Below, piece after piece: positions 17,350 to 28,359 of a stretch of DNA of 64,000 bases. The translations under genes were made by a program, and so were the position numbers. The stretch is from Luteibacter aegosomaticola (lineage in GTDB: Bacteria > Pseudomonadota > Gammaproteobacteria > Xanthomonadales > Rhodanobacteraceae), in the NCBI RefSeq assembly GCF_023078475.1, contig NZ_CP095741.1:3224001-3288000 (forward strand). The letters run 5' to 3'. Within the stretch, counting starts at the first letter, position 1. Each line of letters opens with the position of its first letter. Below the pieces are notes generated by a model. That model was given only the letters and a program-made list of their open reading frames with translations. It had not been told where the DNA came from and searched no databases.

Positions 17350-18008
17350 TTGGTGTTCTCCTGCGTCGGTTCGGCAGCCGGGGGTGCCGGCGGCGGTACC
17401 ACCGAAGCCACCTGGCTCGGGGCCATCTTCACCACGCGCACGCGATCGGTCGCCTGCACGGCCACCTGCTGGGCAGCCGACTGGTGACGCGAACCCAGGC
17501 GCTCGCGCAGGGTCAGGGCCACGGCGGCCACGACACCCACGGTAAGGATCAGCGCGGCGATCTCGAACGGCAGCAGGAAGTCGGTGTACAGGGCCTGGCC
17601 CAGCCACGCGACGTTCGAGTTACCGGCCGGGTTCGGGCCAAGCGTATGGGCGTGCATGGACTTCACGCCGATCATGGCCAGCATTTCGACCAGCATGACC
17701 ACGGCGACGATGATGCCCACCGGCAGGTAGCGGATGAAGCCCTCGCGGACGACCTCCTGCTTGATGTCGAGCATCATGACCACGAACAGGAACAACACCA
17801 TCACCGCGCCGACGTAAACGACGACGAGGGCGATAGCAAGGAACTCCGCTTCGGCCAGCAGCCACACGCAGGCCATGCTGAAGAAGGTAAGCACCAGCGA
17901 CAGCACGGCGTGGACCGAGTTGCGCACGGTGATGACCATCAGGCCGGCGAGGACAGCCACGCCACCGAAGAGGTAGAAACAGATGAGTTGGAGCAGATCG
18001 GTATTCAT
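17346..18008 (-). CDS. nuoJ: NADH-quinone oxidoreductase subunit J
   Basis: NuoJ is a five-helix membrane subunit of complex I. The 220-residue protein contains the conserved region [23 protein letters not shown], with the pi-bulge helix. Past the last helix it carries a polar, alanine/proline-rich cytoplasmic tail of about 50 residues (ending [13 protein letters not shown]) that is longer than in minimal NuoJ. It overlaps nuoK by 4 bp and lies 14 bp after nuoI. Confidence 0.97.
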   Translation of the reverse strand: MNTDLLQLICFYLFGGVAVLAGLMVITVRNSVHAVLSLVLTFFSMACVWLLAEAEFLAIALVVVYVGAVMVLFLFVVMMLDIKQEVVREGFIRYLPVGIIVAVVMLVEMLAMIGVKSMHAHTLGPNPAGNSNVAWLGQALYTDFLLPFEIAALILTVGVVAAVALTLRERLGSRHQSAAQQVAVQATDRVRVVKMAPSQVASVVPPPAPPAAEPTQENTK

Positions 18009-18022
18009 CGTAATCCGGGCCC

Positions 18023-18514
18023 TTAGCGGTAAGCCGCGTCCTGGGCGCGGGCGGCAGCGATGTCCTGCTCGAAGCGGTCACCAATGGCCAGCAGCTGCGC
18101 CTTGGTCACCACGTTCTCGCCGCGATGTTCCATGTGGTACTCGTGCACGTGCGTTTCGACGATGGAATCGACTGGGCAGCTCTCTTCGCAGAAACCGCAG
18201 AAGATGCACTTGAACAGATCGATGTCGTAACGCGTGGTACGACGCTGGCCATCTTCCGGGCGCGGGGCCGAGTCGATGGTGATGGCGAGGGCCGGGCACA
18301 CCGCTTCGCACAGCTTGCAGGCGATGCAGCGCTCTTCACCGTTAGCGTAACGGCGCAGGGCGTGCAGGCCACGGAAGCGGTTCGACTTGGGGATGTGCTC
18401 GAACGGATAGCGCATCGTGTACTTCGGGCTGAACATGTAGCGCATGGTCAGGCCCATGCCCTTGAACAGCTCGAGCAGCAGGAGGCTCTTGAAATAGTGG
18501 GTTACGCGGGACAT
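18023..18514 (-). CDS. nuoI: NADH-quinone oxidoreductase subunit I (2 x 4Fe-4S)
   Basis: NuoI carries clusters N6a and N6b in the peripheral arm. The 163-residue protein has two ferredoxin motifs, [12 protein letters not shown] (about 63-74) and [12 protein letters not shown] (about 103-114), each C-x2-C-x2-C-x3-CP. The length equals that of the compact proteobacterial form. It lies 6 bp downstream of nuoH. Confidence 0.98.
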   Translation of the reverse strand: MSRVTHYFKSLLLLELFKGMGLTMRYMFSPKYTMRYPFEHIPKSNRFRGLHALRRYANGEERCIACKLCEAVCPALAITIDSAPRPEDGQRRTTRYDIDLFKCIFCGFCEESCPVDSIVETHVHEYHMEHRGENVVTKAQLLAIGDRFEQDIAAARAQDAAYR

Positions 18515-18520
18515 GGCTCT

Positions 18521-19543
18521 TTAGGCTCCCGTGCCGATGTGGACCCAGCCGAAATACTTCATGCAGCCGGCGACAAGGACCCAGACGATGGTGATGGGGA
18601 TGAAGACCTTCCAGCCGAGGCGCATGATCTGGTCATAGCGGTAGCGCGGGAAGCTGGCGCGGAACCACAGGAACAGGAAGGCGAAGACGAAGACCTTCAC
18701 GAACAGCCAGAGGATGCTGGCGTGGCCGAGGAAGCCGAAGCTTTCCGGGAACGGCGACAGCCAGCCGCCCATGAACAGGATCGAGGTCAGGAACGAGACC
18801 AGGATCATGTTGGCGTATTCGGCGAGGAAGAACAGCGCGAACGGCGAACCCGAATATTCCACGTGGAAACCGGCGACGATTTCCGACTCGCCTTCCGCCA
18901 CGTCGAACGGTGCGCGGTTGGTTTCCGCCACGCCCGAGACGAAGTAGATGACGAAGACGGGCAGCAGCGGGATCCAGTACCAGCTGAGCAGGCCGCCGTG
19001 CTGTGCTTCCACGATGGCGGTGAGGTTCAGGCTACCGGTGAGCACCAGCACGCAGACGATGGACATGCCCATCGACAGTTCGTACGAGATGACCTGTGCC
19101 GCGGCACGCATGGCGCCGAGCATCGCGTAGCGCGAGTTGGAAGCCCAACCGGCGAGGATGATGCCGTACACGCCCATGGAGGTCATGGCCAGCAGGTACA
19201 GCACGCCGGCGTTGACGTTGGCGAGCACGATACCCGGAGCGAACGGCACCACCGCCCAGGCGGCCAGCGCCGGCACGAGGGCCAGCATCGGTGCCAGGAA
19301 GTAGAGGAACTTGTTCGCGTTGGTCGGCAGCACCACTTCCTTGATGAGCAGCTTCACCACGTCGGCGAAGGCCTGCAGCAAGCCGGCGGGGCCGACCTTG
19401 TTGGGCCCCATGCGGACGTGCATCCAGCCCAGCACCTTGCGCTCCCACCACACGTACAGCGCGACGGTGATAACGAGCGGCAGGACGATCGCCAGGATGA
19501 ACAGCACCGGCAGCAAGAGGTGGTCGAAGAGTTGATCGGCCAT
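18521..19543 (-). CDS. nuoH: NADH-quinone oxidoreductase subunit H
   Basis: NuoH forms much of the quinone-binding chamber at the membrane interface. The 340-residue protein has about eight helices, the early loop [21 protein letters not shown], and the acidic loop motif [24 protein letters not shown] that lines the proton path. It starts 3 bp after nuoG and ends 6 bp before nuoI. Confidence 0.98.
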   Translation of the reverse strand: MADQLFDHLLLPVLFILAIVLPLVITVALYVWWERKVLGWMHVRMGPNKVGPAGLLQAFADVVKLLIKEVVLPTNANKFLYFLAPMLALVPALAAWAVVPFAPGIVLANVNAGVLYLLAMTSMGVYGIILAGWASNSRYAMLGAMRAAAQVISYELSMGMSIVCVLVLTGSLNLTAIVEAQHGGLLSWYWIPLLPVFVIYFVSGVAETNRAPFDVAEGESEIVAGFHVEYSGSPFALFFLAEYANMILVSFLTSILFMGGWLSPFPESFGFLGHASILWLFVKVFVFAFLFLWFRASFPRYRYDQIMRLGWKVFIPITIVWVLVAGCMKYFGWVHIGTGA

Positions 19544-19546
19544 GGT

Positions 19547-21862
19547 TTACGCCTTGCTCAGGGTGATGGCGGCGCCGTACGGCGGCAGCATCGCAGTTTC
19601 GGGAAGCGCGGCGTCGATCCACACGGCGCCGGTCGGCACCGCGGTATCGACAACCACCGGGAGCACGCTGTCACCGATGCGGCCCTGGCCACCATCGGCC
19701 AGGCCGAGCTTGCCGGCGTCTTCCGCGCTGACGCGGATGGCGGCGGCGCGGTTGAGCGGATGCGAGTTCAGCGCACCAGCGCGGCGCAGCACGGCATCGC
19801 CGCGATACACCGGCACCGTGGCCACGCGCGAGAGCGTCGTACCCGACGTGCGCTGGCCCAGCACCGAACGGACATCGGTCGTGCGCTCGACGATCCCGCT
19901 ACGCAGGCCCGCCATGTCGTCGAACTCGAAGCCGGCGACATTAAGCGAACCACCCAGCGCGCGGAGCACCTTCCAGCCTTCGCGTGCTTCACCCGGGGCC
20001 TTCGCACCGGCGAGCACGGCCTGGGCGGTGCCCTCGGCATTCACCAGGGTGCCTTCCAGTTCCGGCGTCAGCGCGATCGGGAGGATCACGTCGGCCGAAT
20101 CCTTGAGGGCATCCGACGCGTAGGCGGCGAAGGCGACAACGGTCTGCGCCGAATGCATGGCCTGCAAGGCCTGTGCACCATCGGCGAAATCGTACGGCGG
20201 CTCCACGTTGTAGAGCACGTAACCCTTGCGCGGCTGCGCCAGCATGGCGCGCGCGTCGAGGCCACCTGCCGTCGGCAGCACGCCGACGGTGGAGAGGCCC
20301 ACGGCGTTGGCACCGGCCGGGATTTCGTTAAACGCCGCGCCAGCGGCCTGCGCGATGTAACGCGCGATGGCACGCAGCCACGAAGCTTCCGGGTGGTTGG
20401 CGGCGGCGTGGCCGAAGATCACCACGGCGCCTTCGACCGCGAACTCGGCGTAGGCAGCGCGGTGGTCGTCAGTGGTCGTGGCAGCGTTCACCACGCCCGC
20501 GATCGACTCGGGCACGGCGGCACCGTTTTCAGCGGCCACCTTGGCGAACTGCAGCAGCTCGGCGACGAGCTCGTGCGGCGGAGCTACTGCTTCGCCAGCG
20601 AGATCGAAGTTGAAGTTGAAATGCGCCGGGTTCACGGCAAACACCTTGGCGCCCTTCTTGGCGGCCTGGCGGATGCGGTGGTTGAGCAGCGGCACTTCGT
20701 AGCGCAGGTCCGAAGCAACGATGAGCGCGGACTTGACCTTGTCGAGCGAGGCGATCGGCGACGCAAACGGACGCGCGAAGGCGTTGTCGGCGAAGTCGAG
20801 CTGACGCAGGCGGTGGTCGACATGGGCGCTGCCCAGGCCACGCGCCAGGCGGACGAGCAACTCGCCCTCCTCGTTCGTGGTTGCCGGGTTCACCAGGATG
20901 CCGAGGTCGGCACCGGAGACGCTCTTCAGCGCTTCGCGGGCAACCGACAGCGCGTCGTCCCACGTGGTGGTCGCCCACTGGCCGTTGCGCTTGACCATCG
21001 GTGCCTTGACGCGATCCGCGGCGTACAGGCCCTGGTGGCTGTAGCGGTCGCGGTCCGAGAGCCAGCACTCGTTGATCGATTCGTTATCGCGCGGCACCGT
21101 GCGCAGCACTTCGCCGCGGCGCGTGTGCAGCCACAGGTTCGAACCCAGCGCGTCGTGGTAAGCCACCGACGGACGGGCGACCAGCTCCCAGGCGCGCGCC
21201 TGGAACTGGAACGGCTTGTTGGTCAGCGCGCCCACCGGGCAAACGTCGATGATGTTGCCCGACAGTTCGCTTTCGATGGTCTTGCCAATATAGGTGCCGA
21301 TCTCGAGGTTTTCACCGCGGCTCATGCCACCCAGTTCATACGTGCCGGCGATCTCGCTAGTGAAGCGGACGCAGCGCGTGCACTGGATGCAGCGGGTCAT
21401 CTCGGTGGCGATCAGGGGGCCGAGGTTTTCATCGGCCACCGTGCGCTTGCGCTCGACGTAACGCGACACCGAACGGCCGTAGCCGAGCGAGACGTCCTGC
21501 AGTTCGCACTCACCACCCTGGTCGCAGATCGGGCAATCCAGCGGGTGGTTGATCAGCAGGAACTCCATCACGTTGCGCTGTGACTTGAGTGCCTTGTCGG
21601 AACGGGTGAAGACCTTCATGCCCTCGCCTACCGGCGTGGCGCATGCGGGTGCCGGCTTCGGCATCTTCTCGATTTCCACCAGGCACATGCGGCAGTTGGC
21701 GGCGATCGGGAGCTTGCGGTGGTAGCAGAAGCGCGGAATCGCGATACCGACGGCATCCGCCGCCTGGATGATCATCGACCCCTTGGCTACCTGCACCGGA
21801 ACGCCATCGATCTCGATATTGACGAGATCCGGCGCGGCATTGGCTACGGGCTGCGCACTCAT
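19547..21862 (-). CDS. nuoG: NADH-quinone oxidoreductase subunit G (Fe-S rich)
   Basis: NuoG is the large peripheral subunit. I set the start at the ATG at 21862, which overlaps the nuoF stop (ATGA); translation then begins [20 protein letters not shown], giving 771 residues. The N-terminal ferredoxin-like part has the 2Fe-2S set ([15 protein letters not shown]), the His-Cys 4Fe-4S set ([14 protein letters not shown]) and a third set [10 protein letters not shown] with a distal CPVG. The rest is a molybdopterin-oxidoreductase-like domain that lacks the cofactor. The longer open frame to 21976 lies inside nuoF and is not used. Confidence 0.97.
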   Translation of the reverse strand: MSAQPVANAAPDLVNIEIDGVPVQVAKGSMIIQAADAVGIAIPRFCYHRKLPIAANCRMCLVEIEKMPKPAPACATPVGEGMKVFTRSDKALKSQRNVMEFLLINHPLDCPICDQGGECELQDVSLGYGRSVSRYVERKRTVADENLGPLIATEMTRCIQCTRCVRFTSEIAGTYELGGMSRGENLEIGTYIGKTIESELSGNIIDVCPVGALTNKPFQFQARAWELVARPSVAYHDALGSNLWLHTRRGEVLRTVPRDNESINECWLSDRDRYSHQGLYAADRVKAPMVKRNGQWATTTWDDALSVAREALKSVSGADLGILVNPATTNEEGELLVRLARGLGSAHVDHRLRQLDFADNAFARPFASPIASLDKVKSALIVASDLRYEVPLLNHRIRQAAKKGAKVFAVNPAHFNFNFDLAGEAVAPPHELVAELLQFAKVAAENGAAVPESIAGVVNAATTTDDHRAAYAEFAVEGAVVIFGHAAANHPEASWLRAIARYIAQAAGAAFNEIPAGANAVGLSTVGVLPTAGGLDARAMLAQPRKGYVLYNVEPPYDFADGAQALQAMHSAQTVVAFAAYASDALKDSADVILPIALTPELEGTLVNAEGTAQAVLAGAKAPGEAREGWKVLRALGGSLNVAGFEFDDMAGLRSGIVERTTDVRSVLGQRTSGTTLSRVATVPVYRGDAVLRRAGALNSHPLNRAAAIRVSAEDAGKLGLADGGQGRIGDSVLPVVVDTAVPTGAVWIDAALPETAMLPPYGAAITLSKA

Positions 21863-23202
21863 GCAGCGACTCCAGTGGTGGCCGTGCCAGCGGGGCCGTC
21901 CACGATGGAACGGCCGTGCTGCACGTAGTATTCGAATTCGTGCCAGAAGTGGAACAGGAAGCCCTGCACCGGCCATGCGGCGGCTTCGCCGAAGGCGCAG
22001 ATGGTGTGGCCTTCGATCTGGCCGGCGACAGCCTTCAGGCGGTGCAGGTCATCCTGCGTGCCCTTGCCTTCGACGATGCGCGACAGCACGCGGTGCATCC
22101 AGCCGGTACCTTCGCGGCACGGGGTGCACTGGCCGCACGATTCGGCCATGTAGAAGCGCGAGATGCGGTGGCAGGCGCGGACCATGCAGGTCTTGTCGTC
22201 CATCACGATAACGGCGCCCGAACCCAGACCCGAACCCGCCTTCTGCAGCGAGTCGTAGTCCATCGTGCATTCCATCATCTTCTCGGCCGGCAGCACCTTC
22301 ATCGAGGAGCCGCCCGGGATGACCGCCTTGAGCTTGTTGCCCGTGCGAACACCGCCCGCCATCTCCAGCAGTTCGGAGAACGGCGTGCCGAGCTTGATCT
22401 CGAAGTTGCCCGGGTTGTTCACGTGGCCGGAGACCGAGAAGATCTTCGGGCCGCCGTTGTTGGGCTTGCCGATGTTGAGGAACCACTCCGCGCCGTTGCG
22501 CAGGATCGCCGGCACCGAGGCGTAGGTCTCGGTGTTGTTGATCGTGGTCGGACGGCCGTACAGACCGAAACCGGCCGGGAACGGCGGCTTGAAGCGCGGC
22601 TGGCCCTTCTTGCCTTCCAGCGATTCCATCAGCGCGGTTTCTTCGCCGCAGATGTAGGCGCCAGCGCCGAGGGCGTTGTAGATGTCCACGTCGATGCCGG
22701 TGCCATCGATGTTCTTACCCAGCAGGCCAGCGGCGTACGCTTCCTTCAGGGCTTCTTCGATGTGCTCGAACGGCTCGTGGTGGAACTCACCGCGCAGGTA
22801 GTTGTAGGCCACGGTGGAACCGGTGCAATAGCACGCGATCGCCAGGCCTTCGAGCACCGAGTGCGGATTGAAGCGCAGGATGTCGCGATCCTTGCAGGTG
22901 CCCGGCTCGGATTCATCCGAGTTGCACAGGATGTACTTCTGGCCCGGCGCATTGCGCGGCATGAACGACCACTTCAGGCCGGTGGGGAAGCCGGCGCCGC
23001 CGCGGCCACGCAGCGAGCTCTTCTTGATTTCTTCGATCAGCGCAGCCGGATCCGGCTTTTCAGCCAGGATCTTGCGCCATGCCTTCCAGCCGTCGACCTT
23101 CTCGTAGCTCTCGAGCGACCAGGGCTTTTCGAAATGCAGGGTCGTGTAGACGACCTGGTGTTCCTTGGGTGCGGGTCCGACCGGACCAGTGGTGCTAGCC
23201 AT
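21859..23202 (-). CDS. nuoF: NADH-quinone oxidoreductase subunit F (NADH/FMN site)
   Basis: NuoF binds NADH, FMN and cluster N3 and is the electron entry point of complex I. The 447-residue product shows the nucleotide-binding glycine run [15 protein letters not shown], the FMN-loop [13 protein letters not shown] and [13 protein letters not shown], and the N3 ligands in [13 protein letters not shown] with a distal cysteine in HTICAFGEA. The first ~15 residues are a variable extension. It lies 10 bp after nuoE and overlaps nuoG by 4 bp. Confidence 0.98.
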   Translation of the reverse strand: MASTTGPVGPAPKEHQVVYTTLHFEKPWSLESYEKVDGWKAWRKILAEKPDPAALIEEIKKSSLRGRGGAGFPTGLKWSFMPRNAPGQKYILCNSDESEPGTCKDRDILRFNPHSVLEGLAIACYCTGSTVAYNYLRGEFHHEPFEHIEEALKEAYAAGLLGKNIDGTGIDVDIYNALGAGAYICGEETALMESLEGKKGQPRFKPPFPAGFGLYGRPTTINNTETYASVPAILRNGAEWFLNIGKPNNGGPKIFSVSGHVNNPGNFEIKLGTPFSELLEMAGGVRTGNKLKAVIPGGSSMKVLPAEKMMECTMDYDSLQKAGSGLGSGAVIVMDDKTCMVRACHRISRFYMAESCGQCTPCREGTGWMHRVLSRIVEGKGTQDDLHRLKAVAGQIEGHTICAFGEAAAWPVQGFLFHFWHEFEYYVQHGRSIVDGPAGTATTGVAA

Positions 23203-23212
23203 TGCCCTTACC

Positions 23213-23740
23213 TCACTTAAGACCGTCGAGGATCGCGTCGACCGAATCGGTCGTCAGCTTCTCGTGGTAATGACCGTTGACGACCATCATCGGCGCGCCA
23301 GCACAGGCAGCCAGGCATTCCTCTTCCTGCTTGAGGTAGATGCGGCCGTCGGCGGTGCTCTCGCCGGTCTTGATGCCCAGCTTCTTTTCGCAGTGGCGCA
23401 CGAGGCCTTCGGCCCCGTTCAACCAGCACGAGATGTTGGTGCAGATGGCGACGTTGTTGCGACCGACAGGCGTGGTCTCGAACATCGAATAGAAGCTCGC
23501 GACTTCGTACGCCCAGATCGGCGGCAGGTCGAGGTACTTGGCGACGGCGGTGATCAGCTCGTCGGTGAGGTAGCCCTGGTTCTGCTCCTGGGCGGCCATC
23601 AGCGACTGGATGAGCGCCGAGCGCTTGCGGTCCGGCGGGAACTTACCGACCCAGTGGTCGATATGCTCCCGGGTGTGATCGTTGAGCACGGCGATCGGAT
23701 CGACGTCCTTCACCTGCTCGAAATGACCGGTGGCTTTCAT
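23213..23740 (-). CDS. nuoE: NADH-quinone oxidoreductase subunit E (2Fe-2S)
   Basis: NuoE is the thioredoxin-fold 2Fe-2S (N1a) subunit of the NADH module. The 175-residue protein has a helical N-terminal bundle and the four cluster ligands as two pairs: C-x4-C in [11 protein letters not shown] and C-x3-C in [10 protein letters not shown]. The gene follows nuoD by 21 bp and precedes nuoF by 10 bp, the standard order. Confidence 0.97.
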   Translation of the reverse strand: MKATGHFEQVKDVDPIAVLNDHTREHIDHWVGKFPPDRKRSALIQSLMAAQEQNQGYLTDELITAVAKYLDLPPIWAYEVASFYSMFETTPVGRNNVAICTNISCWLNGAEGLVRHCEKKLGIKTGESTADGRIYLKQEEECLAACAGAPMMVVNGHYHEKLTTDSVDAILDGLK

Positions 23741-23761
23741 GATTCTGTGTACTCCGTCGAC

Positions 23762-25015
23762 TTAGCGGTCGACTTCGCCGAAGACGAGATCGTAAGTGCC
23801 GATCATCGCGACGACGTCGGCGAGCATGTGGCCACGCACGAACGCGTCCATCGAAGAAAGGTGGGCGAAGCCCGGCGCGCGCAGATGCACGCGGAACGGC
23901 TTGTTCGCACCATCGGACATGAGGTAGCAGCCGAATTCACCCTTCGGTGCTTCCACGGCGGCGTAGGTTTCGCCGGCGGGAACGCCATAGCCCTCGGTGA
24001 AGAGCTTGAAGTGGTGGATCAGCGCTTCCATGTCGTTCTTCATCTCGACACGGCTGGGCGGGGCGACCTTGTAGTTCTGCACCATGACCGGGCCCGGATT
24101 GGCCTTCAGCCACTCCACGCACTGGCGGATGATGCGGTTCGACTGGCGCATTTCTTCCACGCGCACCAGGTAGCGGTCATAGCAATCGCCATTCACGCCG
24201 ACCGGGATGTCGAAATCCATCTTGTCGTACGCGGCGTACGGCTGTTTCTTGCGCAGATCCCAGGCGATACCCGAGCCGCGCAGCATCGCGCCGGTCATGC
24301 CCCAGGCCTGTGCCTTCTCGGGGTCGACCACGCCAATGCCGACCGTACGCTGCTTCCAGATACGGTTATTGGTGAGCAGCAGCTCGTATTCGTCGACGCG
24401 GGCCGGGAAGTCGTTGGTGAACTCCGTGAGGTAGTCCAGCATCGAGCCTTCGCGCCACTGGTTCAGGCGCTTGAGATCGCCACCCTTGTGCCACGGCGAT
24501 TCGCGGTACTGCGGCATCTGCTCCGGCAGGTCGCGGTACACGCCGCCCGGACGGTAGTACGTGGCGTGCATGCGCGCGCCCGACACCGCCTCGTAGACGT
24601 CCATGAGCTCTTCGCGCTCACGGAACGCGTAGAGGAACACGGCCATGGCGCCCAGATCGAGCGCGTTCGAACCGACCCACATGAGGTGGTTCAGGATGCG
24701 GGTGATCTCGTCGAACATGGTGCGGATGTACTGCGCACGGATCGGCGCTTCCACACCCATGAGGTTCTCGATGGCGCGCACGTAGGCGTGCTCGTTGCAC
24801 ATCATCGAGACGTAATCGAGGCGATCCATGTAACCGATGGACTGGTTGAACGGCTTCGATTCGGCGAGCTTTTCGGTACCACGGTGCAGCAGGCCGATGT
24901 GCGGATCGGCACGGACGATGGTTTCGCCGTCCATTTCCAGCACGAGGCGCAGCACGCCGTGCGCCGCAGGATGCTGCGGGCCGAAGTTCATCGTGTAATT
25001 GCGAATTTCTTCCAC
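23762..25015 (-). CDS. nuoD: NADH-quinone oxidoreductase subunit D
   Basis: NuoD is the 49-kDa-type subunit that builds the quinone site with NuoB. The protein is 417 residues with the family start [13 protein letters not shown], where the histidine lines the quinone pocket, followed by [14 protein letters not shown] and [13 protein letters not shown]. NuoC and NuoD are separate genes here, not fused as in E. coli; they are 3 bp apart. Confidence 0.98.
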   Translation of the reverse strand: MEEIRNYTMNFGPQHPAAHGVLRLVLEMDGETIVRADPHIGLLHRGTEKLAESKPFNQSIGYMDRLDYVSMMCNEHAYVRAIENLMGVEAPIRAQYIRTMFDEITRILNHLMWVGSNALDLGAMAVFLYAFREREELMDVYEAVSGARMHATYYRPGGVYRDLPEQMPQYRESPWHKGGDLKRLNQWREGSMLDYLTEFTNDFPARVDEYELLLTNNRIWKQRTVGIGVVDPEKAQAWGMTGAMLRGSGIAWDLRKKQPYAAYDKMDFDIPVGVNGDCYDRYLVRVEEMRQSNRIIRQCVEWLKANPGPVMVQNYKVAPPSRVEMKNDMEALIHHFKLFTEGYGVPAGETYAAVEAPKGEFGCYLMSDGANKPFRVHLRAPGFAHLSSMDAFVRGHMLADVVAMIGTYDLVFGEVDR

Positions 25016-25018
25016 GGC

Positions 25019-25747
25019 TTAATTCTCCCGCCAGCGGTCGGCGGCTTCCGCCCTGGCCTGATCGAGGTCGGCATCGTTGCGGATCGTGCGCGGCACCAGC
25101 ACGCGCGGCTCGATCGAAACCGGTTCGTAGACAACACGCTTCTGCTCGGCGTCGTAGCGAACTTCGACGTTGCCGATGAGCGGGAAATCCTTGCGGAACG
25201 GATGGCCGACGAAACCGTAATCCGTGAGGATGCGGCGCAGATCGGGGTGGCCATCGTAAATAATGCCGTACAGGTCGAACGATTCACGCTCGAACCAGTC
25301 AGCGCCCGGCCAGATGCCCGTCACCGACGGCACCACCGGGAAGTTGTCGTCTTCGCAGAACGAACGCAGGCGGATGCGCTGGTTGTGTTCCAGCGACAGC
25401 AGCTGGTACACCGAGGCGAAGCGGCGCGGCAGGTCTGCCGGGCGCGGGCGCTCTGCCCAGGTGAAACGGCCGACGGCCTGGCCTTCGACGCCACGCGAGA
25501 AGCTTTCGCCCTGCGCGGTATCGGTATCCCATTCGGTCTTGCCGTAGCTGAGGTAATCCACGCCGCACGCGTCGATGAAGACGGTGAAGCGGAAACCGGC
25601 TTCATCACGCAGCGCGGTGGCCACGGCCAGCAGATCGCGCGGGGCGACCTCGGCGGTGACTTCGTTGCGTTCGACCTTCACCGTCAGCATGTCGCCGAAG
25701 CGCGCGGCGAGGCGTTCGACCAGCGAGGTCTCGTTATTAACGCTCAT
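25019..25747 (-). CDS. nuoC: NADH-quinone oxidoreductase subunit C
   Basis: NuoC is the 30-kDa-type peripheral subunit. The 242-residue protein has the signature [20 protein letters not shown] (its central part) followed by [19 protein letters not shown]. Between the two halves lies an insertion of about 30 residues (around [15 protein letters not shown]), which also occurs in xanthomonad homologues. It is separate from nuoD, 3 bp upstream of it. Confidence 0.97.
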   Translation of the reverse strand: MSVNNETSLVERLAARFGDMLTVKVERNEVTAEVAPRDLLAVATALRDEAGFRFTVFIDACGVDYLSYGKTEWDTDTAQGESFSRGVEGQAVGRFTWAERPRPADLPRRFASVYQLLSLEHNQRIRLRSFCEDDNFPVVPSVTGIWPGADWFERESFDLYGIIYDGHPDLRRILTDYGFVGHPFRKDFPLIGNVEVRYDAEQKRVVYEPVSIEPRVLVPRTIRNDADLDQARAEAADRWREN

Positions 25748-25759
25748 GTGCAGGCCCTG

Positions 25760-26314
25760 TTAGCGCGCGATCGTGTGGGTGCGACGGATCTTCTTCTGCA
25801 GCTGCAGGATGCCGTGGATCAGCGCTTCGGCCGTCGGCGGGCAACCCGGCACGTAGATGTCGACCGGCACGATGCGGTCGCAGCCGCGCACGACCGAATA
25901 CGAATAGTGGTAGTAGCCGCCGCCGTTGGCGCACGAACCCATGGAGATGACCCACTTCGGCTCAGGCATCTGGTCATAGACCTTGCGCAGCGCGGGGGCC
26001 ATCTTGTTGACCAGGGTGCCGGCGACGATCATGACGTCGGACTGGCGCGGGCTGGGGCGGAACACGACGCCAAAGCGATCGAGATCGAGGCGAGCAGCGC
26101 CCGCATGCATCATCTCAACCGCGCAGCACGCCAGGCCGAACGTCATCGGCCACATGGAGCCGGTGCGTGCCCAGTTCATCAGGGCATCCACGCTGGTGAC
26201 GCCGAAGCCGCGCTGCGGCACCGGTGCATCGCCATTGGGACGAATGATGTCGTCGACGAGGTTGAGGGGCTGCGGGTTGTGCATCACCCGGTCGATGGTG
26301 GTCATCACTCCCAT
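25760..26314 (-). CDS. nuoB: NADH-quinone oxidoreductase subunit B (cluster N2)
   Basis: NuoB holds cluster N2, the last Fe-S centre before quinone. The ligands are all present: the tandem cysteines in [12 protein letters not shown] in [14 protein letters not shown] and C in [11 protein letters not shown] prefer the ATG at 26314 ([14 protein letters not shown], 184 residues, close to xanthomonad NuoB), which overlaps nuoA by 10 bp. The ATG at 26305, overlapping the nuoA stop as TGATG, is the alternative and would remove only three residues. Confidence 0.96.
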   Translation of the reverse strand: MGVMTTIDRVMHNPQPLNLVDDIIRPNGDAPVPQRGFGVTSVDALMNWARTGSMWPMTFGLACCAVEMMHAGAARLDLDRFGVVFRPSPRQSDVMIVAGTLVNKMAPALRKVYDQMPEPKWVISMGSCANGGGYYHYSYSVVRGCDRIVPVDIYVPGCPPTAEALIHGILQLQKKIRRTHTIAR

Positions 26315-26661
26315 TCGAGCGCTCCCTTCTTCCAGACATAACCGAAACCGACCACGAGAAGCGCCAGGAAGAGCGCCATTTCCACCAGTGCGATGAGTCC
26401 GATCTTGTCGAACACCACGGCCCACGGGAAAAGGAAGGCGATTTCGAGGTCGAAAATAATGAAGAGGATCGCGATGAGGTAATAGCGCACGTCGAACTTC
26501 ATGCGTGCGTCTTCGAAGGCTTCGAAGCCGCACTCATAAGGCGAGAGCTTTTCCGCATCGGGGCGCTTCGGGCCGGCGAGCATGCCGAGCACCATGAGCA
26601 CAGCGCCAAGGCCGACGGCCACGGCTATGAACAACAGGACGGGCCAATATTGGGCGAGCAC
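26305..26661 (-). CDS. nuoA: NADH-quinone oxidoreductase subunit A
   Basis: NuoA is a small three-helix membrane subunit next to the quinone site. The product is 118 residues with the conserved loop [24 protein letters not shown] split by its usual cysteine, and the acidic helix [16 protein letters not shown]. It is the first gene of the nuo operon; the promoter must lie in 26662-26971. Confidence 0.97.
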   Translation of the reverse strand: MLAQYWPVLLFIAVAVGLGAVLMVLGMLAGPKRPDAEKLSPYECGFEAFEDARMKFDVRYYLIAILFIIFDLEIAFLFPWAVVFDKIGLIALVEMALFLALLVVGFGYVWKKGALEWE

Positions 26662-26971
26662 GATGCTGCGTACCTCCGCGCCTCTCTGGGCGCATCAGTG
26701 ACCGTCGGCGGGGGACGGCGGTCCGGACTAGGGGCGCCGGAGCCCGATCGAATCGATCTAAACCGAACCGACCCGCGACGAGAGACCACAGGGTCTCGTC
26801 AACTCCGGTGTACTACGATGTCCTATGGGAGAACCGAGCTATTGTACCAGTGCGTGCAGGTATGCCGACAAGTCTTAACAGACAAAAAATGCGCATTAAA
26901 TAAGGCCCAAATGCGAGGGACTCGCATTAGGCGCGCAGGCCGACCTGCCACGAGGGAAAAAGCCTCGCTGG
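26662..26971. other. 310-bp region upstream of nuoA: leader and promoter zone
   Basis: No gene is visible here. It separates the minus-strand nuo operon from the minus-strand pilZ gene. A hairpin GAGACC-ACAG-GGTCTC (26782-26797, with partial extension outward) would lie in the nuo leader RNA. A possible promoter on the minus strand is TTGTCG (26866-26871) with TACAAT (26841-26846), but the 19-base spacer is long. The 26870-26930 part is A/T-rich by local standards, as expected for a promoter region. The secG and tRNA-Leu genes often found upstream of nuoA in relatives are not present. Confidence 0.45.
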
Positions 26972-27331
26972 TTACATCGTCTGGGTGGGGCGTTCCGAGT
27001 TGAGCGTACCCGCCAGCAGGGCCTCGATACGCTGCCGGGCGGCCTCGCTCTCGGGCGACTCGTTGAACTGGATGCCGACACCGGCCGTACGGTTACCTTG
27101 CGCCCCCACCGGGGTGATCCAGACCACCTTTCCGGCAACAGACAGCCGCTCGCTGTCATCGATCAGCGTCACCAGCAGGGCCACTTCATCGCCCAGGTTG
27201 TAGCGCTGGGCGGTCGGGGCGAACAGGCCGCCCGTCTTCAGGAACGGCATGTACGAGATGTACAGGGAGTTCACGTCCTTGATCTTCAGCGACAGGATGC
27301 CCTGGCGCGGCGACGGGCTGGTGGCGTTCAT
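26972..27331 (-). CDS. pilZ: PilZ-domain protein (type IV pilus assembly)
   Basis: The 119-residue single-domain protein has the layout of PilZ proper, the type IV pilus biogenesis factor: a short N-terminus, then LSLKIKDVNSLYISYMPFLKTGGLF and the downstream NRTAGVGIQF. It lacks the RxxxR / DxSxxG c-di-GMP binding residues, as does the PilZ prototype of Pseudomonas and Xanthomonas, so it probably acts by protein contacts (PilB/FimX in relatives). It lies downstream of tmk-holB as in related bacteria, but with a PIG-L gene in between. Confidence 0.9.
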   Translation of the reverse strand: MNATSPSPRQGILSLKIKDVNSLYISYMPFLKTGGLFAPTAQRYNLGDEVALLVTLIDDSERLSVAGKVVWITPVGAQGNRTAGVGIQFNESPESEAARQRIEALLAGTLNSERPTQTM

Positions 27332-27368
27332 GGAGAGGTCGGATTCCCTTGATTAGCGGCCATCGTAG

Positions 27369-28358
27369 CTAGCCCACCGGCCGGGCCACAAGCCCAACCG
27401 GTTCCGGATCCTGAGCGATCCAGCCGTAGCGATCGAAGATCCACGGCGTGGAGAGGTCCGCGGTGAGCTTGACGAACGCCGGGCCGGGCACGGGGCGCAG
27501 GGCCAACAGCCAATCATCGCCATCGCGTTCGAGCGGTGCGCTGCGCCAGGTCCAGTGCCGAGCCCCCTGCCCGTCCGCCAGCAGCACCCGCAGGCGACTA
27601 CGAGCCATGGCGCCAGGCCGCCATGGCAGCCTCAGGGTGTCGCCTACCGCCACAACAGCCGGCCGGTCAAAGCGCTCGGGGCGGGCGGCAAGGGCGAGCA
27701 TGCGTTCCCGACTCAGCACCATCTGGGTGCCGTGCTCCTGCACCGCCGCGATCTTGGTGGCCTGGCGGCCGGGGTCCAGGTCGGGAACGATCAGGTCTTC
27801 CGGCGCGCAGGCCTCGGTGCCATGCACCATGTAGGTGAGCAGATCGGCCGTCGAGCCCGCCGCATGCAGGGCCAGGCGCGCCAGCACATGGCCGGCACCG
27901 TGGTCGGGATGGCGGTCACCCAGGTCGGGAATGACCACCAGGGTCGGGCTCACCCGTTCGATGACGGCACGCAACGCGCCCACCGACGCCTCATGGTGAT
28001 GGCGGAGCTGCGCCGTGACCTGCATATCGTGCCAGCCCTGGGCGTGCAGCCGATCCACCGGCACACCCAGCCGACCCAGCGCCGCGGCGACCTCGATACG
28101 CCGCCGCGCACCCCAGCGCCGGCGCCCCGCGGCACCCACGAAGACCCGCTTCTCGAGCCAGCGCTGGGGCCAGGGGTTGTCGTCGCCATCGGTCAGGAGC
28201 ACCACGTCGACACTGCCACCGGCGGCCAGGCAGCGCTGGATCAGCATGCCTGCGGCGAGCGACTCGTCATCCGGGTGCGGCGCCACAACGAGCAAGCGTG
28301 TCGATGCATCGATGAGCGGCGGCTGGGACACGGCAGGACCGGGGCGCGAAAACGTCAC
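27369..28358 (-). CDS. PIG-L family deacetylase
   Basis: Using the GTG at 28356-28358, one base after the holB stop, gives 329 residues. The LmbE/PIG-L zinc site is clear: PHPDDESLA near residue 30 and the HPDHGAGH motif near 155. The family removes N-acetyl groups from GlcNAc-type sugars or related amides. A C-terminal region of about 75 residues beyond the catalytic domain is not recognised. The frame stays open upstream to 28517, but that part lies inside holB. It appears inserted between holB and pilZ, which are usually neighbours in xanthomonads; the substrate is unknown. Confidence 0.88.
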   Translation of the reverse strand: MTFSRPGPAVSQPPLIDASTRLLVVAPHPDDESLAAGMLIQRCLAAGGSVDVVLLTDGDDNPWPQRWLEKRVFVGAAGRRRWGARRRIEVAAALGRLGVPVDRLHAQGWHDMQVTAQLRHHHEASVGALRAVIERVSPTLVVIPDLGDRHPDHGAGHVLARLALHAAGSTADLLTYMVHGTEACAPEDLIVPDLDPGRQATKIAAVQEHGTQMVLSRERMLALAARPERFDRPAVVAVGDTLRLPWRPGAMARSRLRVLLADGQGARHWTWRSAPLERDGDDWLLALRPVPGPAFVKLTADLSTPWIFDRYGWIAQDPEPVGLVARPVG

Positions 28359-28359
28359 G

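Noticed and set aside
18125..21583. Open frame of 1152 codons on the plus strand, antisense to nuoI-nuoG
   Set aside because: It lies wholly opposite well-supported nuo genes, has a His/Arg/Gly-rich composition typical of antisense frames in GC-rich DNA, and no domain. Its length results from codon bias on the coding strand.
23165..26341. Open frame of 1058 codons on the plus strand, antisense to nuoE-nuoB
   Set aside because: Same reasoning as above: biased composition, no ribosome binding site or domain, fully covered by real genes.
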